In this document: piece by piece, positions 1-8,831 of the stretch
Layout of the letters: each line of letters starts with the position of its first letter
Numbering within the stretch: the first letter of the stretch is position 1
Source of the DNA: Natrinema salsiterrestre
GTDB lineage: Archaea; Halobacteriota; Halobacteria; Halobacteriales; Natrialbaceae
Reading direction: 5' to 3'
Length of the DNA: 64,000 nt
Assembly (NCBI RefSeq): GCF_029502005.1
Contig: NZ_JAMQOT010000005.1
Coordinates: 186,001-250,000, forward strand
Position numbers and translations under genes: made by a program
Notes under the pieces: model-generated
Told to the model about the DNA's origin: nothing
The model's input: the letters and a program-made list of their open reading frames with translations, nothing else
The model's database searches: none

Positions 1-195
1 GCTTCGTCGACGCCCGGTAGCCGCGGCCCGTCGGACATTCGTCTATCGGTCGATTCGTCCGGACCGACGTGAACGTTGCGCCCGCGACGTGCCCGCCGGA
101 AGTAGCGTCCGCGCGACCGATACCGCAGAATACCGGCGTGGAAAACAACGCTCGTCAGTTTCGCCAGTTTTGGGCGGCCGGCACCCATCTTCGAT

Positions 196-1488
196 CTACT
201 TCCCGTCGACGTCGTCCTCGGCGGTAACGACGGCCTCATCGACTACCGTTTGGTCGTCGGCTGTGCGGTACGGTCCGTCTTCTTCTCCTTCGGTTTCGAG
301 CAAGTCGAACTCCTGATTGTCGTTCGTATCGCGATGGGCGACCGCGATCAGCGTCTCGTCCGCTTCGATGGACTCGTCGAGTTCGATTTCGCTATTCTCC
401 CGTGTTCCCGGATCGTGGAAGTCGGAGACACCGCGGAAACTGGCCGTGATTTGTCCCTCGAGCAGCCCGCTGTCGTAGACCGCTACGAACCCACCGTCGG
501 GTAGCGTCGCGGTTTCGATATCGATCGTGTCGCCGTCACTCGTCTGGTCGCCGAAGGTCACGCTGGCCTGTCCGCTGTCGCCGTCTTCGTCCCGGGCGTC
601 CACCGCATCGGCGTCCTCGTCCGCGGCCTCTTCATCGTCGACATCTACTTCTTCGCCGTCGTCGCCGTCCTCCTCTTTGGGACCGGTCGGTCCTTCGGGT
701 CCCGTGAGTTCTTCGTCGGTTTCGCTGGGTTCCGCTTCGATTTCGGTCTCTTCGTCGGTTTCGTTTGGCTCGTCTTCGGTCTCTTCGTCGGGTTCCGCTT
801 CGGCTTCGCTCTCCCCGATGACGAAGACATCCACCCGTTCGATGAGGATTTCGAGGAAGCGGTCGCCGTCCACGGTTCTCTCATCGTCTCCGAGCATCTC
901 TTCCGCCGGTTCGTCCTCGACACCGTCGAGGGAGACGACGGCGTCGTCGGTCACCGGTTCGTCGTCGGGCGTTCGGTACGGGACGTCCAGTCGTCCCTCA
1001 GTTTCGACGAAATCGTATTCCCGATTGTCGTTCGTGTCGCGGTGTGGCATCGCGAGCAGCGTCTCCGCGTCCGTGAGCGGCTCGTCGAGGGTCACCGCGA
1101 CGTTCTCGTGCGTTCCCGGCCCGAGAAACGCCGACACGCCGATGACACTGCCGACGACCTCGCCCTCGAGCAGCGTACTGTCGTGGATCACCACGAACCC
1201 CCCACTGGCCATCGTGACCTCGTCGACGACGACCGAGTTGCCGTCGCTCGTTTGATTTTCGAACGTCACTGTCGCTCCTTGCTGTTCGTGATCTCGCTCC
1301 ACGTCTCGGTCGTCCGCAAGCGCCGCGTCGTCGGCCGCCGATCCCCTGTCATCGGTTTGTTCAGCATCCCCGATCCCGTTTCCACTGACGGCGTTCGTCC
1401 CGGACGCCGTGCCGGCGGCTATCGCCCCGCTCGAGCACGCGACCAGTAACGCGACGGTCAGCGCCAGTGCCTGTTTGCGTGTATTCAT
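196..1488 (-). CDS. Secreted protein with two DUF7282 domains
   Basis: The 430-residue product begins with a Sec-type signal (basic MNTRKQ, then a hydrophobic stretch to about residue 25). Two homologous domains follow, at about residues 70-215 and 310-425. Each begins with a VTF-x-x-QTSDG motif, contains GGFV and STLLEG/SGLLEG, and ends in HRDTNDN followed by a DGPYRT-like segment, as expected for DUF7282. They are separated by an acidic low-complexity linker with a short GPEGPTGP collagen-like run. No membrane anchor is visible at the C-terminus, so it is probably secreted or loosely bound to the S-layer. DUF7282 proteins are common in haloarchaeal surface loci and have no known activity. 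The gene is on the opposite strand to the acidic array that follows. Confidence 0.85.
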   Translation of the reverse strand: MNTRKQALALTVALLVACSSGAIAAGTASGTNAVSGNGIGDAEQTDDRGSAADDAALADDRDVERDHEQQGATVTFENQTSDGNSVVVDEVTMASGGFVVIHDSTLLEGEVVGSVIGVSAFLGPGTHENVAVTLDEPLTDAETLLAMPHRDTNDNREYDFVETEGRLDVPYRTPDDEPVTDDAVVSLDGVEDEPAEEMLGDDERTVDGDRFLEILIERVDVFVIGESEAEAEPDEETEDEPNETDEETEIEAEPSETDEELTGPEGPTGPKEEDGDDGEEVDVDDEEAADEDADAVDARDEDGDSGQASVTFGDQTSDGDTIDIETATLPDGGFVAVYDSGLLEGQITASFRGVSDFHDPGTRENSEIELDESIEADETLIAVAHRDTNDNQEFDLLETEGEEDGPYRTADDQTVVDEAVVTAEDDVDGK

Positions 1489-1653
1489 GGTGGCGTCCGG
1501 TACTCATCCTCGAGACAGCAAATGATAAACTGAGGTCACCTTTCCAGTGAGAAACCGAAAAATGCGGTCGGGAAGCGGTTCGTCGGGTACCTCTTTCGAA
1601 TCCGGAAAACGACTCTTATCGATATTTCTCCGCATCGCATCCGACCGTTGTAG

Positions 1654-1880
1654 CTGGCCTACGAGAACCTCACCGTTTCGAACGGCGAACCGACGGCGAC
1701 CTGCGGTGCCGTCCCGGTCGAAGATGCCGACCCCTCGGTCGGTGAAATCGCGGTTACCGCCGAAGGAGTGCCGGCATATCCGAGATCGTCGATACGGGTA
1801 TCGGAGACGAGATCGGCGAATTCGAGGACGTCACGCTCGAGCAGGCGCACCCATCCGAACTCCAGAACGCCGCCTGCTAA
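1654..1880 (+). pseudogene. Frameshifted remnant of an unidentified coding sequence
   Basis: From 1654 one frame reads LAYENLTVSNGEPTATCG and continues to about 1780. The +1 frame then takes over at 1782 with EIVDTGIGDEIGEFEDVT and ends at a TAA at 1878-1880. Both halves have protein-like composition and third-position GC, whereas every single frame through the region is broken or gives arginine/serine-rich nonsense. An in-frame TAG sits at 1651 and no start precedes it. I infer a decayed gene with one frameshift; the family is not recognised. Confidence 0.4.
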
Positions 1881-2100
1881 CCGAGTCACCGCTCGGGTGA
1901 CCCGTTCGAGCTTGTCCTGTAGTACCGTTTCACACGATTTATCGTGACCAACGCAAAATTGCCATCGAGTGACGCCCGCCGATCCGCATCGCAATTCGAC
2001 CGTGGGTCCGCTGCTCGGCCGTATCAATCGGTTCCAACGCCGGATTAGCAGTGAACGATCGCTGCGATTTATTCGACCTTTTCCTGAACGGCGCGGTGGA

Positions 2101-2973
2101 ATGGCACACCGAACAGCACACGCGATCGGACTGGTAACGCTGCTGCTGATCGCGACCGTCGCCTGGGGGATCGCCGCACCCGTCGGAGCGACGACGGACG
2201 CGGACGAATCAGCCGCGGATGAACAGCTCGAGGAGAGGAAGCAAACGATCGACCCGACGGCGACCGAGCGAGCGATCGTCCAGGGCGACAATGAGTCGGC
2301 GGACGACGAGTCGGAAGAAGCGAACACCTCTCGGATCCGGATCGTTCACCTGTCACCTCTCATTCCGGAGATTACGGCCGATGTCGGCTTCGAGACGGTA
2401 GCCGAAAACCTGAGTTTCGGGACGGTCTCCGATTACGAAGTCGTCGAAGCCGGCGAGACGGACCTCGAAGTGGAGACGACCGAAAACGGGGACGAGATTC
2501 TGGAAACCGAGCAGACTCTCGAGCCGGCGGGCAGTTATTCGTTCGTCGTGATCGGCGACGTCACGGCGAACGAGACGGTTCAGTTCCAGCCCGCGCTCCT
2601 CCGGGACGAGTTCGAGGCACCGAACGAATCCGAGGCATCGATTCGGTTCATACACGGGTCGCCGGACGTGTCAGCGGTGGACGTCACGGTCGCCGAGACG
2701 AACACGACGATCGCGGAGAACGTGAGCTACCGGGAGGACAGCGACTACGTCACGGTCCCGGCCGGTAACGTCACGCTCGAGGTTCGCGAAGCGGCGGACG
2801 ACAATTCCGGCGAGATCATCCGTCACGTAAACCTCTCACTCGAGTCCGGAACGATCTACTCGGCGGCCGTCACCGGATATCGCAACCCCGACGAGACGCC
2901 GGTCGACGTACCGCTGAACGTCGGAGTATTCGAAGACGCTCGCCTCGAAAACGAGTCGAACGAGTCCGAGTGA
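2101..2973 (+). CDS. Secreted DUF4397 domain protein
   Basis: The start at 2101 is chosen because it gives MAHRTAHAIGL followed by a hydrophobic core and APVGA, a clean signal peptide; upstream in-frame sequence is arginine-rich. The 290-residue product has two consecutive beta-rich units. Each opens with R-(I/F)-(V/I)-H-x-SP (IRIVHLSPLIPEITADV and IRFIHGSPDVSAVDV), the hallmark of DUF4397, and spans about residues 80-280. The remainder is acidic with NES/NET sequons. DUF4397 domains are extracellular, often in cell-surface or biofilm-associated proteins, and no enzymatic role is known. Its position next to the DUF7282 gene and the acidic array suggests a surface-protein neighbourhood. Confidence 0.85.
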   Translation: MAHRTAHAIGLVTLLLIATVAWGIAAPVGATTDADESAADEQLEERKQTIDPTATERAIVQGDNESADDESEEANTSRIRIVHLSPLIPEITADVGFETVAENLSFGTVSDYEVVEAGETDLEVETTENGDEILETEQTLEPAGSYSFVVIGDVTANETVQFQPALLRDEFEAPNESEASIRFIHGSPDVSAVDVTVAETNTTIAENVSYREDSDYVTVPAGNVTLEVREAADDNSGEIIRHVNLSLESGTIYSAAVTGYRNPDETPVDVPLNVGVFEDARLENESNESE

Positions 2974-3158
2974 GACCGCGGCGAAACGCTGCCAGTATCG
3001 ACCACCATGCCGTGCTCGGTCACGGTGGTCCCGCGGACCGATCCACCGAATAAGTCCATAATTATACATAATCGAATAATTCGTATCTCATCGGCCGTCG
3101 AGTATCCGAGCGGTAAGAGGCCCACCGAGGAGTTACAGGCTTACCACAAGTGCACTAA

Positions 3159-3190
3159 CTGACCAGTCACTCACATGACCTTTATGGGCG
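3159..3190 (+). promoter_or_regulatory. Putative promoter with TATA-centred imperfect palindrome
   Basis: Around the TATA-like TTTAT at 3181-3185 the flanks CTCACATGACC and GGGCGTGTGAC are inverted repeats matching at 8 of 11 positions. An ACTGACCAG word lies just upstream; the same word occurs in the upstream region of the paralogue at 11517-12101. The box is about 85 bases before the chosen ATG at 3270, implying a leader of roughly 60 bases. The regulator is unknown. Confidence 0.35.
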
Positions 3191-3269
3191 TGTGACCGGT
3201 AGTTGCCGATACTGTCACGGTCCGGGCCTGACCGCCTCCCTTCCCGGGACCTGTGACGACCATCCACAT

Positions 3270-4268
3270 ATGAACAGAACAATACAGACTGCAGTCGTCG
3301 CATTCCTGGCGCTAGTGGTAGCGGTGGGAATGACGATGCCGGCGGCCGCCCAGGACGACGGCGTCGACATCGAAAACGACGACTTCGACATCGAATTCGA
3401 CGGTGACACCGCCGACATCGAGTACGACGACCTCGAACTCGAGACCGAGGACGACCGCGACGTGGTCGACCTGGAGGTCGAGGACACCGAGATCGAACAG
3501 GACGGTAGCAACTCGGCGGTCGAAGCCGGTGATACCGACTTCGAGGGCGAGGAGGGCGGTGACGTCGTCGACCTCGAGGCCGCCGATTCCGAGATCGAAC
3601 GGGACGGCGACGACGCCGAAATCGAGAGCGACGAGATCGACTACGAGAGCGAAAGCGCCGGTGAGGTCGTCGACCTCGAAGCCGCCGATTCCGAGATCGA
3701 ACAGGATAGCGGTGATATCGAGGTCGAAGACGACGTCCTCGACGTCGAAGCAGACGGCACCGGGACCGACGACGTCGACATCGAAACCGACGGCGCCGGT
3801 GGAGTCGACCTCGACCTCGCCGACGACGAAACCGAACTCGAGACCGACGATCGCGAACTCGAGTTCGACGACGAGAACAATCTCGAGGTTCAGAGCGAGG
3901 ACGTCGACTTCGAGAACGACGAGTTCGGCACCGAACTCGTGACCAGCGACGCCGAAATCGAACATGCGGAAGGCGAACTCGAGGCGTTGACTAACGACGT
4001 CGAGTTCGACCAAGACGAGTTGGAAACCGAAGCGCTGACCACCGACGCTGACATCGAACAGAGCGAAGACGGACTCGAAGCGTTGACGAACGCCGTCGAC
4101 TTCGAGAACGATGACAGCGAGCTGGAGGTCGACGACAGCAACGTCGTCATCGAACTCGACGACGAGACCCTCGAAATCGAGAACGACCTCGATATCGAGA
4201 CCGACGGTGAAGACGTCGAAGTCGAGGACAGCAACGGTGGAAACGACGGGGACGACGGAGATGACTGA
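3270..4268 (+). CDS. Secreted hyper-acidic repeat protein 1
   Basis: The start at 3270 gives MNRTIQ followed by a hydrophobic core and a PAAAQ signal-peptidase site; upstream residues do not look like protein. The mature part (about 305 residues) consists of consecutive 7-11-residue units in which hydrophobic and acidic residues alternate, for example VDIENDD, FDIEFDG and LELETEDD. It ends in NGGNDGDDGDD. Lysine is essentially absent and arginine rare. Alternation of this kind suggests short beta-strands with one acidic face, perhaps a beta-solenoid. There is no anchor or catalytic motif, and no GGxGxD calcium nonapeptide of the RTX type. Its signal region, first repeats and last 60 or so bases are nearly identical to the next gene. 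Function unknown; an extracellular polyanion or cation-binding matrix role is only inference. Confidence 0.85.
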   Translation: MNRTIQTAVVAFLALVVAVGMTMPAAAQDDGVDIENDDFDIEFDGDTADIEYDDLELETEDDRDVVDLEVEDTEIEQDGSNSAVEAGDTDFEGEEGGDVVDLEAADSEIERDGDDAEIESDEIDYESESAGEVVDLEAADSEIEQDSGDIEVEDDVLDVEADGTGTDDVDIETDGAGGVDLDLADDETELETDDRELEFDDENNLEVQSEDVDFENDEFGTELVTSDAEIEHAEGELEALTNDVEFDQDELETEALTTDADIEQSEDGLEALTNAVDFENDDSELEVDDSNVVIELDDETLEIENDLDIETDGEDVEVEDSNGGNDGDDGDD

Positions 4269-4533
4269 CTAGCCGCGACCGGTTAGTCCATTTTTCGCGT
4301 TATTGACGACCCGACCCAGCGACCGGTAGCCGCTGGTCCGCCGACGACCCACGGGTTCAGCGGATTTCGATCGCGTGGCCACGCGGTAGTTTACCGACCA
4401 CGCAGTTATGTACTAACCGTGTTTCAACCTACTAACGTACCCGTTGGCTTGAACTTATATGGTCGACAATCGTATTTATTCGTAGTCACAGTTTGCCACG
4501 CTCCCTGTGCAAAGACGCTGTGATGACAATCCG

Positions 4534-5535
4534 ATGAAGAAAACAATACAGACAGTGTTTGTCGTAATCTTGATATTCGCGGTGGCAGTGGGGATGACGA
4601 TGCCGGCGGCCGCCCAGGACGACGGCGTCGACGTCGAGGGCGACGACTTCGAGATCGAATTCGACGGGGACGCTGCAGATCTCGAGTACGACGACCTCGA
4701 GCTCGAGACCGAGGACGACCGCGACGTGGTCGACCTGGAGGTCGAGGACACCGAGATCGAACGGGACGGTGACACCGTCGAGGTCGCGGCGGACGACACT
4801 GACGTCGAGAGCGAGGACGACGGGACTGTCATCGATCTCGACGCCGCCGAGACCGAGATCGAGCGGGACGATGACGATACCGAGATCGAGGTCGACGATA
4901 CCGACTTCGAGAGCAACGGCGACGTCGTCGACCTCGAGGCCGGCGATTCCGTGATCGAACAGGACGACGGTGAAATCGAAGTCGAGGACGACGTGATCGA
5001 CGTCGAAGCTGACGGATCCGGTGATCTCGACATCGAGACCGACGGCGCCGGATCGGTCGCGCTCGATCTCGGCGACGGTGAGATCGACCTCGAGACCGAT
5101 GACCGCGAGGTCGAGCTCGATGACGACGAGCTCGAGGCCGAACTCAACGATATCGACTTCGAAAACGACGCCTTCGGTGTCGAAGCGCTGACCGGCGACG
5201 CCGATATCGAATTCGACGAGGACGACCTCGAGGTGCTGACGAGCGACGTCGACTTCGAGAACGACGAACTCGAAACCGAGGCAGTGACCAGCGACGCCGA
5301 CATCGAACTCGACGAGGACGACATCGAGGTGCTGACGAGCGACGTCGACTTCGAGAACGACGACCGCGAACTGGAAGTCGACGATGGCAACGTCGACATC
5401 GAACTCGACGACGAAACCCTCGAAGTCGAGAACGACCTCGATATCGAGACCGACGGCGAAGACGTCGAAGTCGAGGACAGCAACGGCGGAAACGACGGAG
5501 ACGACGGGGACGACGGAAACGGCGATGACAACTAA
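4534..5535 (+). CDS. Secreted hyper-acidic repeat protein 2
   Basis: This 333-residue product is the closest paralogue of the preceding gene. ATG at 4534 gives MKKTIQTVFVV, a hydrophobic core and MPAAAQ, then DDGVDVEGDDF. Long stretches are nearly identical in DNA to gene 1 (4595-4629 with 3331-3365; about 4687-4763 with 3423-3498; about 5434-5500 with 4189-4250), while the middle differs in repeat order. That fits recent tandem duplication with repeat shuffling or gene conversion. Units such as VLTSDVDFEND occur twice in the C-terminal third. No membrane anchor. A TATA-like TTATAT at 4455 and a second AT-rich box near 4475 lie upstream. Expected to be exported by Sec; function unknown. Confidence 0.85.
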   Translation: MKKTIQTVFVVILIFAVAVGMTMPAAAQDDGVDVEGDDFEIEFDGDAADLEYDDLELETEDDRDVVDLEVEDTEIERDGDTVEVAADDTDVESEDDGTVIDLDAAETEIERDDDDTEIEVDDTDFESNGDVVDLEAGDSVIEQDDGEIEVEDDVIDVEADGSGDLDIETDGAGSVALDLGDGEIDLETDDREVELDDDELEAELNDIDFENDAFGVEALTGDADIEFDEDDLEVLTSDVDFENDELETEAVTSDADIELDEDDIEVLTSDVDFENDDRELEVDDGNVDIELDDETLEVENDLDIETDGEDVEVEDSNGGNDGDDGDDGNGDDN

Positions 5536-5914
5536 CTAGCCGTCCCGTCAGTCCAGTTCCGTTTTTTGAATGGATACGACGACTGGAACGTGATTCGCGA
5601 GCGGGTGCGACCTCGCCGTCGAAACGTATTCGCGAGCGGGTACGGTTCTGCCGCGCGAGATCGTCACTAGGGCGCGGTACCCCTGCTATCGAATCGCCCC
5701 GCTCGGTCGGTATCGGTGGATTCTCTTGCCGATCGTCCGGTCGTTGCCGCCCAGTTCGCGGAACTCCGTTCGACGGGTCGGACCTGACCGGTCGTCGTCC
5801 GCTCACTCGTGATCGGTGTCAGGTCTCCGCGACCGATCAGCTATCGTGGCAGTTCACATCCCATTCCCGTGGCGAGAATTATGGTGCTCACCCCCATGCG
5901 AGAGAATACCACAT
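5536..5914. other. Intergenic, no gene recognised
   Basis: This 379-base gap between acidic-repeat genes 2 and 3 shows no convincing reading frame. A short direct repeat (ATTCGCGAGCGGGT at about 5593 and 5630) is the only structure noticed. It presumably holds the promoter of gene 3, but no clear TATA box at leaderless spacing is visible. Confidence 0.5.
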
Positions 5915-6571
5915 ATGACGAGACGGACTGCATTCGTCGCGCTCCTCGCGCTGGCCGTGGTGGCCGGTCCGGCGATGCCGACGGCCGCTCAGGAGGGCGA
6001 TCTCGATATCGAGTTCGACGGTGACGCAGCGGGCGTCGAGTACGACGATCCGGATTTGGAGACCGAGAACGACTCCGAGGAGATCGATCTCGAGATCGGA
6101 GACTCCGAAATCGAACGGCGCGGCGAGGACGTCGACATCGAGGTCGGCGACACTGACTTCGAACACACCGAAAACGGAGCGGTCGACCTCGAGACGGGGA
6201 GCATCGACATCGAACAGAACGGCGACGCCGTCAGGGTCGAAGACGACATGATCGATTTCGAACGACACAGCGACGGCAGCGTCGACCTCGAGACGGACGG
6301 TGCGGGACCGGTCGACGTCGACACCGACGACGGGAGCATCGAGATCGAGACCGACAACCACGATATCGAACTCGACGACGGCGAACTCGAGGTCACGACT
6401 GACGAGGTCGACTTCGAGAACGACGCGTTCGGGATCGACGTGGTGACCGACGACGTCGACATCGAATTCGATCACGAACTCGAGGTCACGACCGCCGACG
6501 TCGATGTCGAACTCGACGGCCGGGAGCTTGAGGTCGAAACGAGCGGTCAGGACATCGGCGCCGACGGCTGA
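5915..6571 (+). CDS. Secreted hyper-acidic repeat protein 3
   Basis: At 218 residues this is the shortest tandem copy. The start at 5915 gives MTRRTAFVALLALAVVAG, then MPTAAQ and EGDLDIEFDG; the first mature repeat matches FDIEFDG of gene 1. Repeats alternate hydrophobic and acidic residues throughout, with a few histidines (HTEN, ERHSDG, DNHDIE) not seen in copies 1 and 2. It lacks the NGGNDGDDGDD tail and ends in DIGADG. Sec export is likely; there is no anchor. Codon use is the same GAC/GAG/GTC/CTC-dominated style as its neighbours. Confidence 0.8.
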   Translation: MTRRTAFVALLALAVVAGPAMPTAAQEGDLDIEFDGDAAGVEYDDPDLETENDSEEIDLEIGDSEIERRGEDVDIEVGDTDFEHTENGAVDLETGSIDIEQNGDAVRVEDDMIDFERHSDGSVDLETDGAGPVDVDTDDGSIEIETDNHDIELDDGELEVTTDEVDFENDAFGIDVVTDDVDIEFDHELEVTTADVDVELDGRELEVETSGQDIGADG

Positions 6572-6760
6572 TAGCCGGGTACGGTCGCTCGATTTCTGCC
6601 GAGCGGATACCCTCGACGTAACGTCCCTTCGGAGTAGTTACGATGTTACCATACGTCCATACAGTGACTAGTTAGTTACCTTACCTTTATTCACACGCGC
6701 CGCCTAGGAGAGCACGTTACCGCCACGTACGGCCACACCGCGGTATGTACAGAGGAAAGA

Positions 6761-7567
6761 ATGAAACTAATACGAATATTGATAGTAATCGGACTCGTCT
6801 TCGTCGTGATCGCCGGATCCGGACTCCCAGCGACAGCACAGGAGGACGTCGACATCGAGAGCGAGGACGTCGACGTCGAACACGCTGCCGATCGGGCCGA
6901 GGTCGAGAGCGACGACGTCGACTACGAGCGTGACGCCGACCGCGTCGATGTGGAGAGCGGGGACTACGACATCGAACAGGACGGCGACGCCGTCGACGTC
7001 GAGACCGACGAATTCGAGTACCAGCGGTTCAACGGAACGATGGAACTCGAAACGACGGACGGAAACCTCGAGATCGACAAGCGGTCGTTCGGCGTCGAAA
7101 TCGACTTCTTCGGGGTCGAAATCCAGCAAGTCGGTGACGAACTCGAGGTCGAAGACGACAGTCTCGACTACGACAACGACGGTCGGGAGGGAGACGTCGA
7201 CGTCGATACCGACGACTACGAGATCGAACAGGCGATCAACGACACCGAAGTGAAGTCCGACGCGCTCGAGTACGCGTTGACCGACGACACGTTCGAGTTC
7301 GAGACGACTCGAGGAGCGGATATCGACGTCGAAGTGACGGGCGACAACGACGTCGATATCGAGGTCAACGGCCAGGACCTCGAGCAGGTCGACGACGAAC
7401 TCGACCTCGAGAGCGACGAGATCGACTTCGAGAACGGGGACGGTCGCACGGAGTTCGAAACGGGCGACTACGACATCGAACAGGACGATACCGATCTCGA
7501 GGTCGAAGACGGGACCCTCGACATCGAAAGCGACGGTGAGGACGTCGAGGTCGAAGGCGACGGCTGA
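6761..7567 (+). CDS. Secreted hyper-acidic repeat protein 4
   Basis: The 268-residue product starts MKLIRILIVIGLVFVVIAG with a LPATAQ cleavage site, then EDVDIESEDVDVEH. It is the most divergent of the tandem set. In addition to the alternating units it contains more aromatic and non-acidic segments (YQRFNGTMELETTDG, RSFGVEIDFFGVEIQ) and a partial internal duplication ending in YDIEQ (YDIEQDGDAVDVETDE versus YDIEQDDTDLEVEDG). It ends DGEDVEVEGDG, close to the ends of copies 1 and 2. A CTTTATT TATA-like box near 6685 lies about 75 bases upstream, a leader length similar to copies 1 and 2. Function unknown. Confidence 0.8.
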   Translation: MKLIRILIVIGLVFVVIAGSGLPATAQEDVDIESEDVDVEHAADRAEVESDDVDYERDADRVDVESGDYDIEQDGDAVDVETDEFEYQRFNGTMELETTDGNLEIDKRSFGVEIDFFGVEIQQVGDELEVEDDSLDYDNDGREGDVDVDTDDYEIEQAINDTEVKSDALEYALTDDTFEFETTRGADIDVEVTGDNDVDIEVNGQDLEQVDDELDLESDEIDFENGDGRTEFETGDYDIEQDDTDLEVEDGTLDIESDGEDVEVEGDG

Positions 7568-7666
7568 AATCGACACCGAGTCGTGATCGCGGTTTCCCCC
7601 GGTCACCGCTCGCGCGAGTGCGAACCGCTCGTCGAACGAGTTGCGGTCGACAGCTGCTACGAACCA

Positions 7667-8575
7667 ATGAGTAAGATACCCAGACGAACGATACTGAAAC
7701 AGGCCGGAGTGACGGCAACTATCGTTGGCGGCATCGGCATCGCGGGAGCGAACCCGGCAATTCAGGAGGACGACGCGGTCGACGTTCTCGAGGAGATCAG
7801 AGACGCGCTGGTGGATCTCGATGACGAAGTCGAAAGCATAGCCGAAACCCTCGAAGAGGTCGTCGACGAGGGCGAGGATACCGACGATGACGAAGACGGA
7901 GTGAATGGCCCGGATTTCGACGGTCTCGACGACGGCTCCGACGGCGGAAACGGGATCGACGGTCCCGACTTCGACGGCGGCAACGACGATGACGACGAGG
8001 AAACTGACGAAACACCCGACCTCGAGGACATCGATGACCTCACGATCGACGGTATTTCGATCGGCGACGCGGAATCGATCGAGGATCTGAACGAATCCGC
8101 TCTGGAGGGATTCGAGGGAACGATCCTGATCGACGGCGTTCCGATCGACGTCGACGACGAGAGCGACAACGGAAGCGACGAAGACGACGGGGATGAGAGC
8201 AACGGAGACGAGGATGACGATGACGACGATGATCTCCTCGAGGACGTCGAAGAAAGCATCGAGGAGGCGGAAGGGTTCCTCGAAGATGCGGAAGACGCCC
8301 TCGACGACGGGGAGGACGCCCTCGACGACCTCGATACCGACGATCAGGAGACCGTCGAGGAGGAAATCGAGGAGACGGCGGAGTTGCTGGACGAAACCGA
8401 AGGCGACCTCGCCGACGCTGAAGACGAACTCGATGACGACGCAGACAGCGCCCTCGAGACGGTCGACGGAATCGACGAGAATCTCGACGATCGAATCGAA
8501 GAACTGGAAGCCGTCGTGGAAGACCTCGAGGAGGACGAGGAAGACGACGCGGAGGACGGAGAGGACGAATCGTAA
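7667..8575 (+). CDS. Acidic coiled-coil protein with Tat-like signal
   Basis: The start at 7667 gives MSKIPRRTILKQAGVTATIVGG, a twin-arginine motif plus hydrophobic region, so export by Tat is likely (302 residues). The mature protein has a short helical segment (about residues 30-65), a D/G/S-rich flexible section, a small folded-looking patch (ISIGDAESIEDL, about 125-160), then an acidic tract. A long run of acidic heptads with E/D, A and L follows, at about 190-295, predicted to form coiled coil. It lacks the alternating beta units of the four preceding genes but shares their orientation and extreme acidity, so it may be a partner. No known family recognised. Confidence 0.75.
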   Translation: MSKIPRRTILKQAGVTATIVGGIGIAGANPAIQEDDAVDVLEEIRDALVDLDDEVESIAETLEEVVDEGEDTDDDEDGVNGPDFDGLDDGSDGGNGIDGPDFDGGNDDDDEETDETPDLEDIDDLTIDGISIGDAESIEDLNESALEGFEGTILIDGVPIDVDDESDNGSDEDDGDESNGDEDDDDDDDLLEDVEESIEEAEGFLEDAEDALDDGEDALDDLDTDDQETVEEEIEETAELLDETEGDLADAEDELDDDADSALETVDGIDENLDDRIEELEAVVEDLEEDEEDDAEDGEDES

Positions 8576-8831
8576 CCCGTTGAGAGCCGAATTCGAGTGG
8601 TCGTCGAGCGGATGTATACGTTCCTGGAACCCGTCGAACCGGCTGGACAGTCGGCGTACTCGGAATCGCAGACGTCGGTGTGCGGGCCGAGTGGGAGGCG
8701 ACAACGGTGGTCGACGTCTCGGAGTGGTCCACGCGTAACTCCCTCACTGGTCGGTAATCGAACGCTTATACCCGTTCGTCCGCTATCGTAGATTGAGAGA
8801 TAATTGATATCATACCGCAAGGGGCGTTACT

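Larger units (their letters stand above)
3270..7567 (+). repeat. Head-to-tail array of four acidic-repeat genes
   Basis: Four paralogous genes (starts 3270, 4534, 5915 and 6761) lie in the same orientation with 190-380 base gaps. All encode a signal peptide ending in a residue pair AQ followed directly by acidic repeats. Copies 1 and 2 share near-identical DNA blocks, while copies 3 and 4 are more divergent in length and unit order. Inside each gene short in-frame repeats recur, such as the VVDLEAADSEIE unit at about 3565-3600 and 3667-3702. Confidence 0.75.

Noticed and set aside
1-195. Possible 3' end of a gene (frame ending FVDAR at about base 20)
   Set aside because: Too short at the window edge to tell coding from chance; not called.
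3312-4013. Long open frame antisense to acidic gene 1
   Set aside because: GAC and GAG codons read GTC and CTC on the other strand, so the antisense frame stays open and looks hydrophobic. It has no start context and no family match.
3270-7567. CRISPR-like repetitive DNA
   Set aside because: Repeats are in frame, of variable length, without unique spacers, and encode protein with a signal peptide; no cas genes are present.
3270-7567. RTX or halomucin-type protein genes
   Set aside because: No GGxGxD nonapeptides, no sialic-acid or mucin-like domains, and the units are 7-11 residues of strictly alternating acidic type.
6767-8704. 645-codon open frame antisense to acidic genes 4 and the coiled-coil gene
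   Set aside because: Same composition effect as for gene 1: it spans two real genes, has no signal or domain, and is valine/leucine/aspartate monotone.
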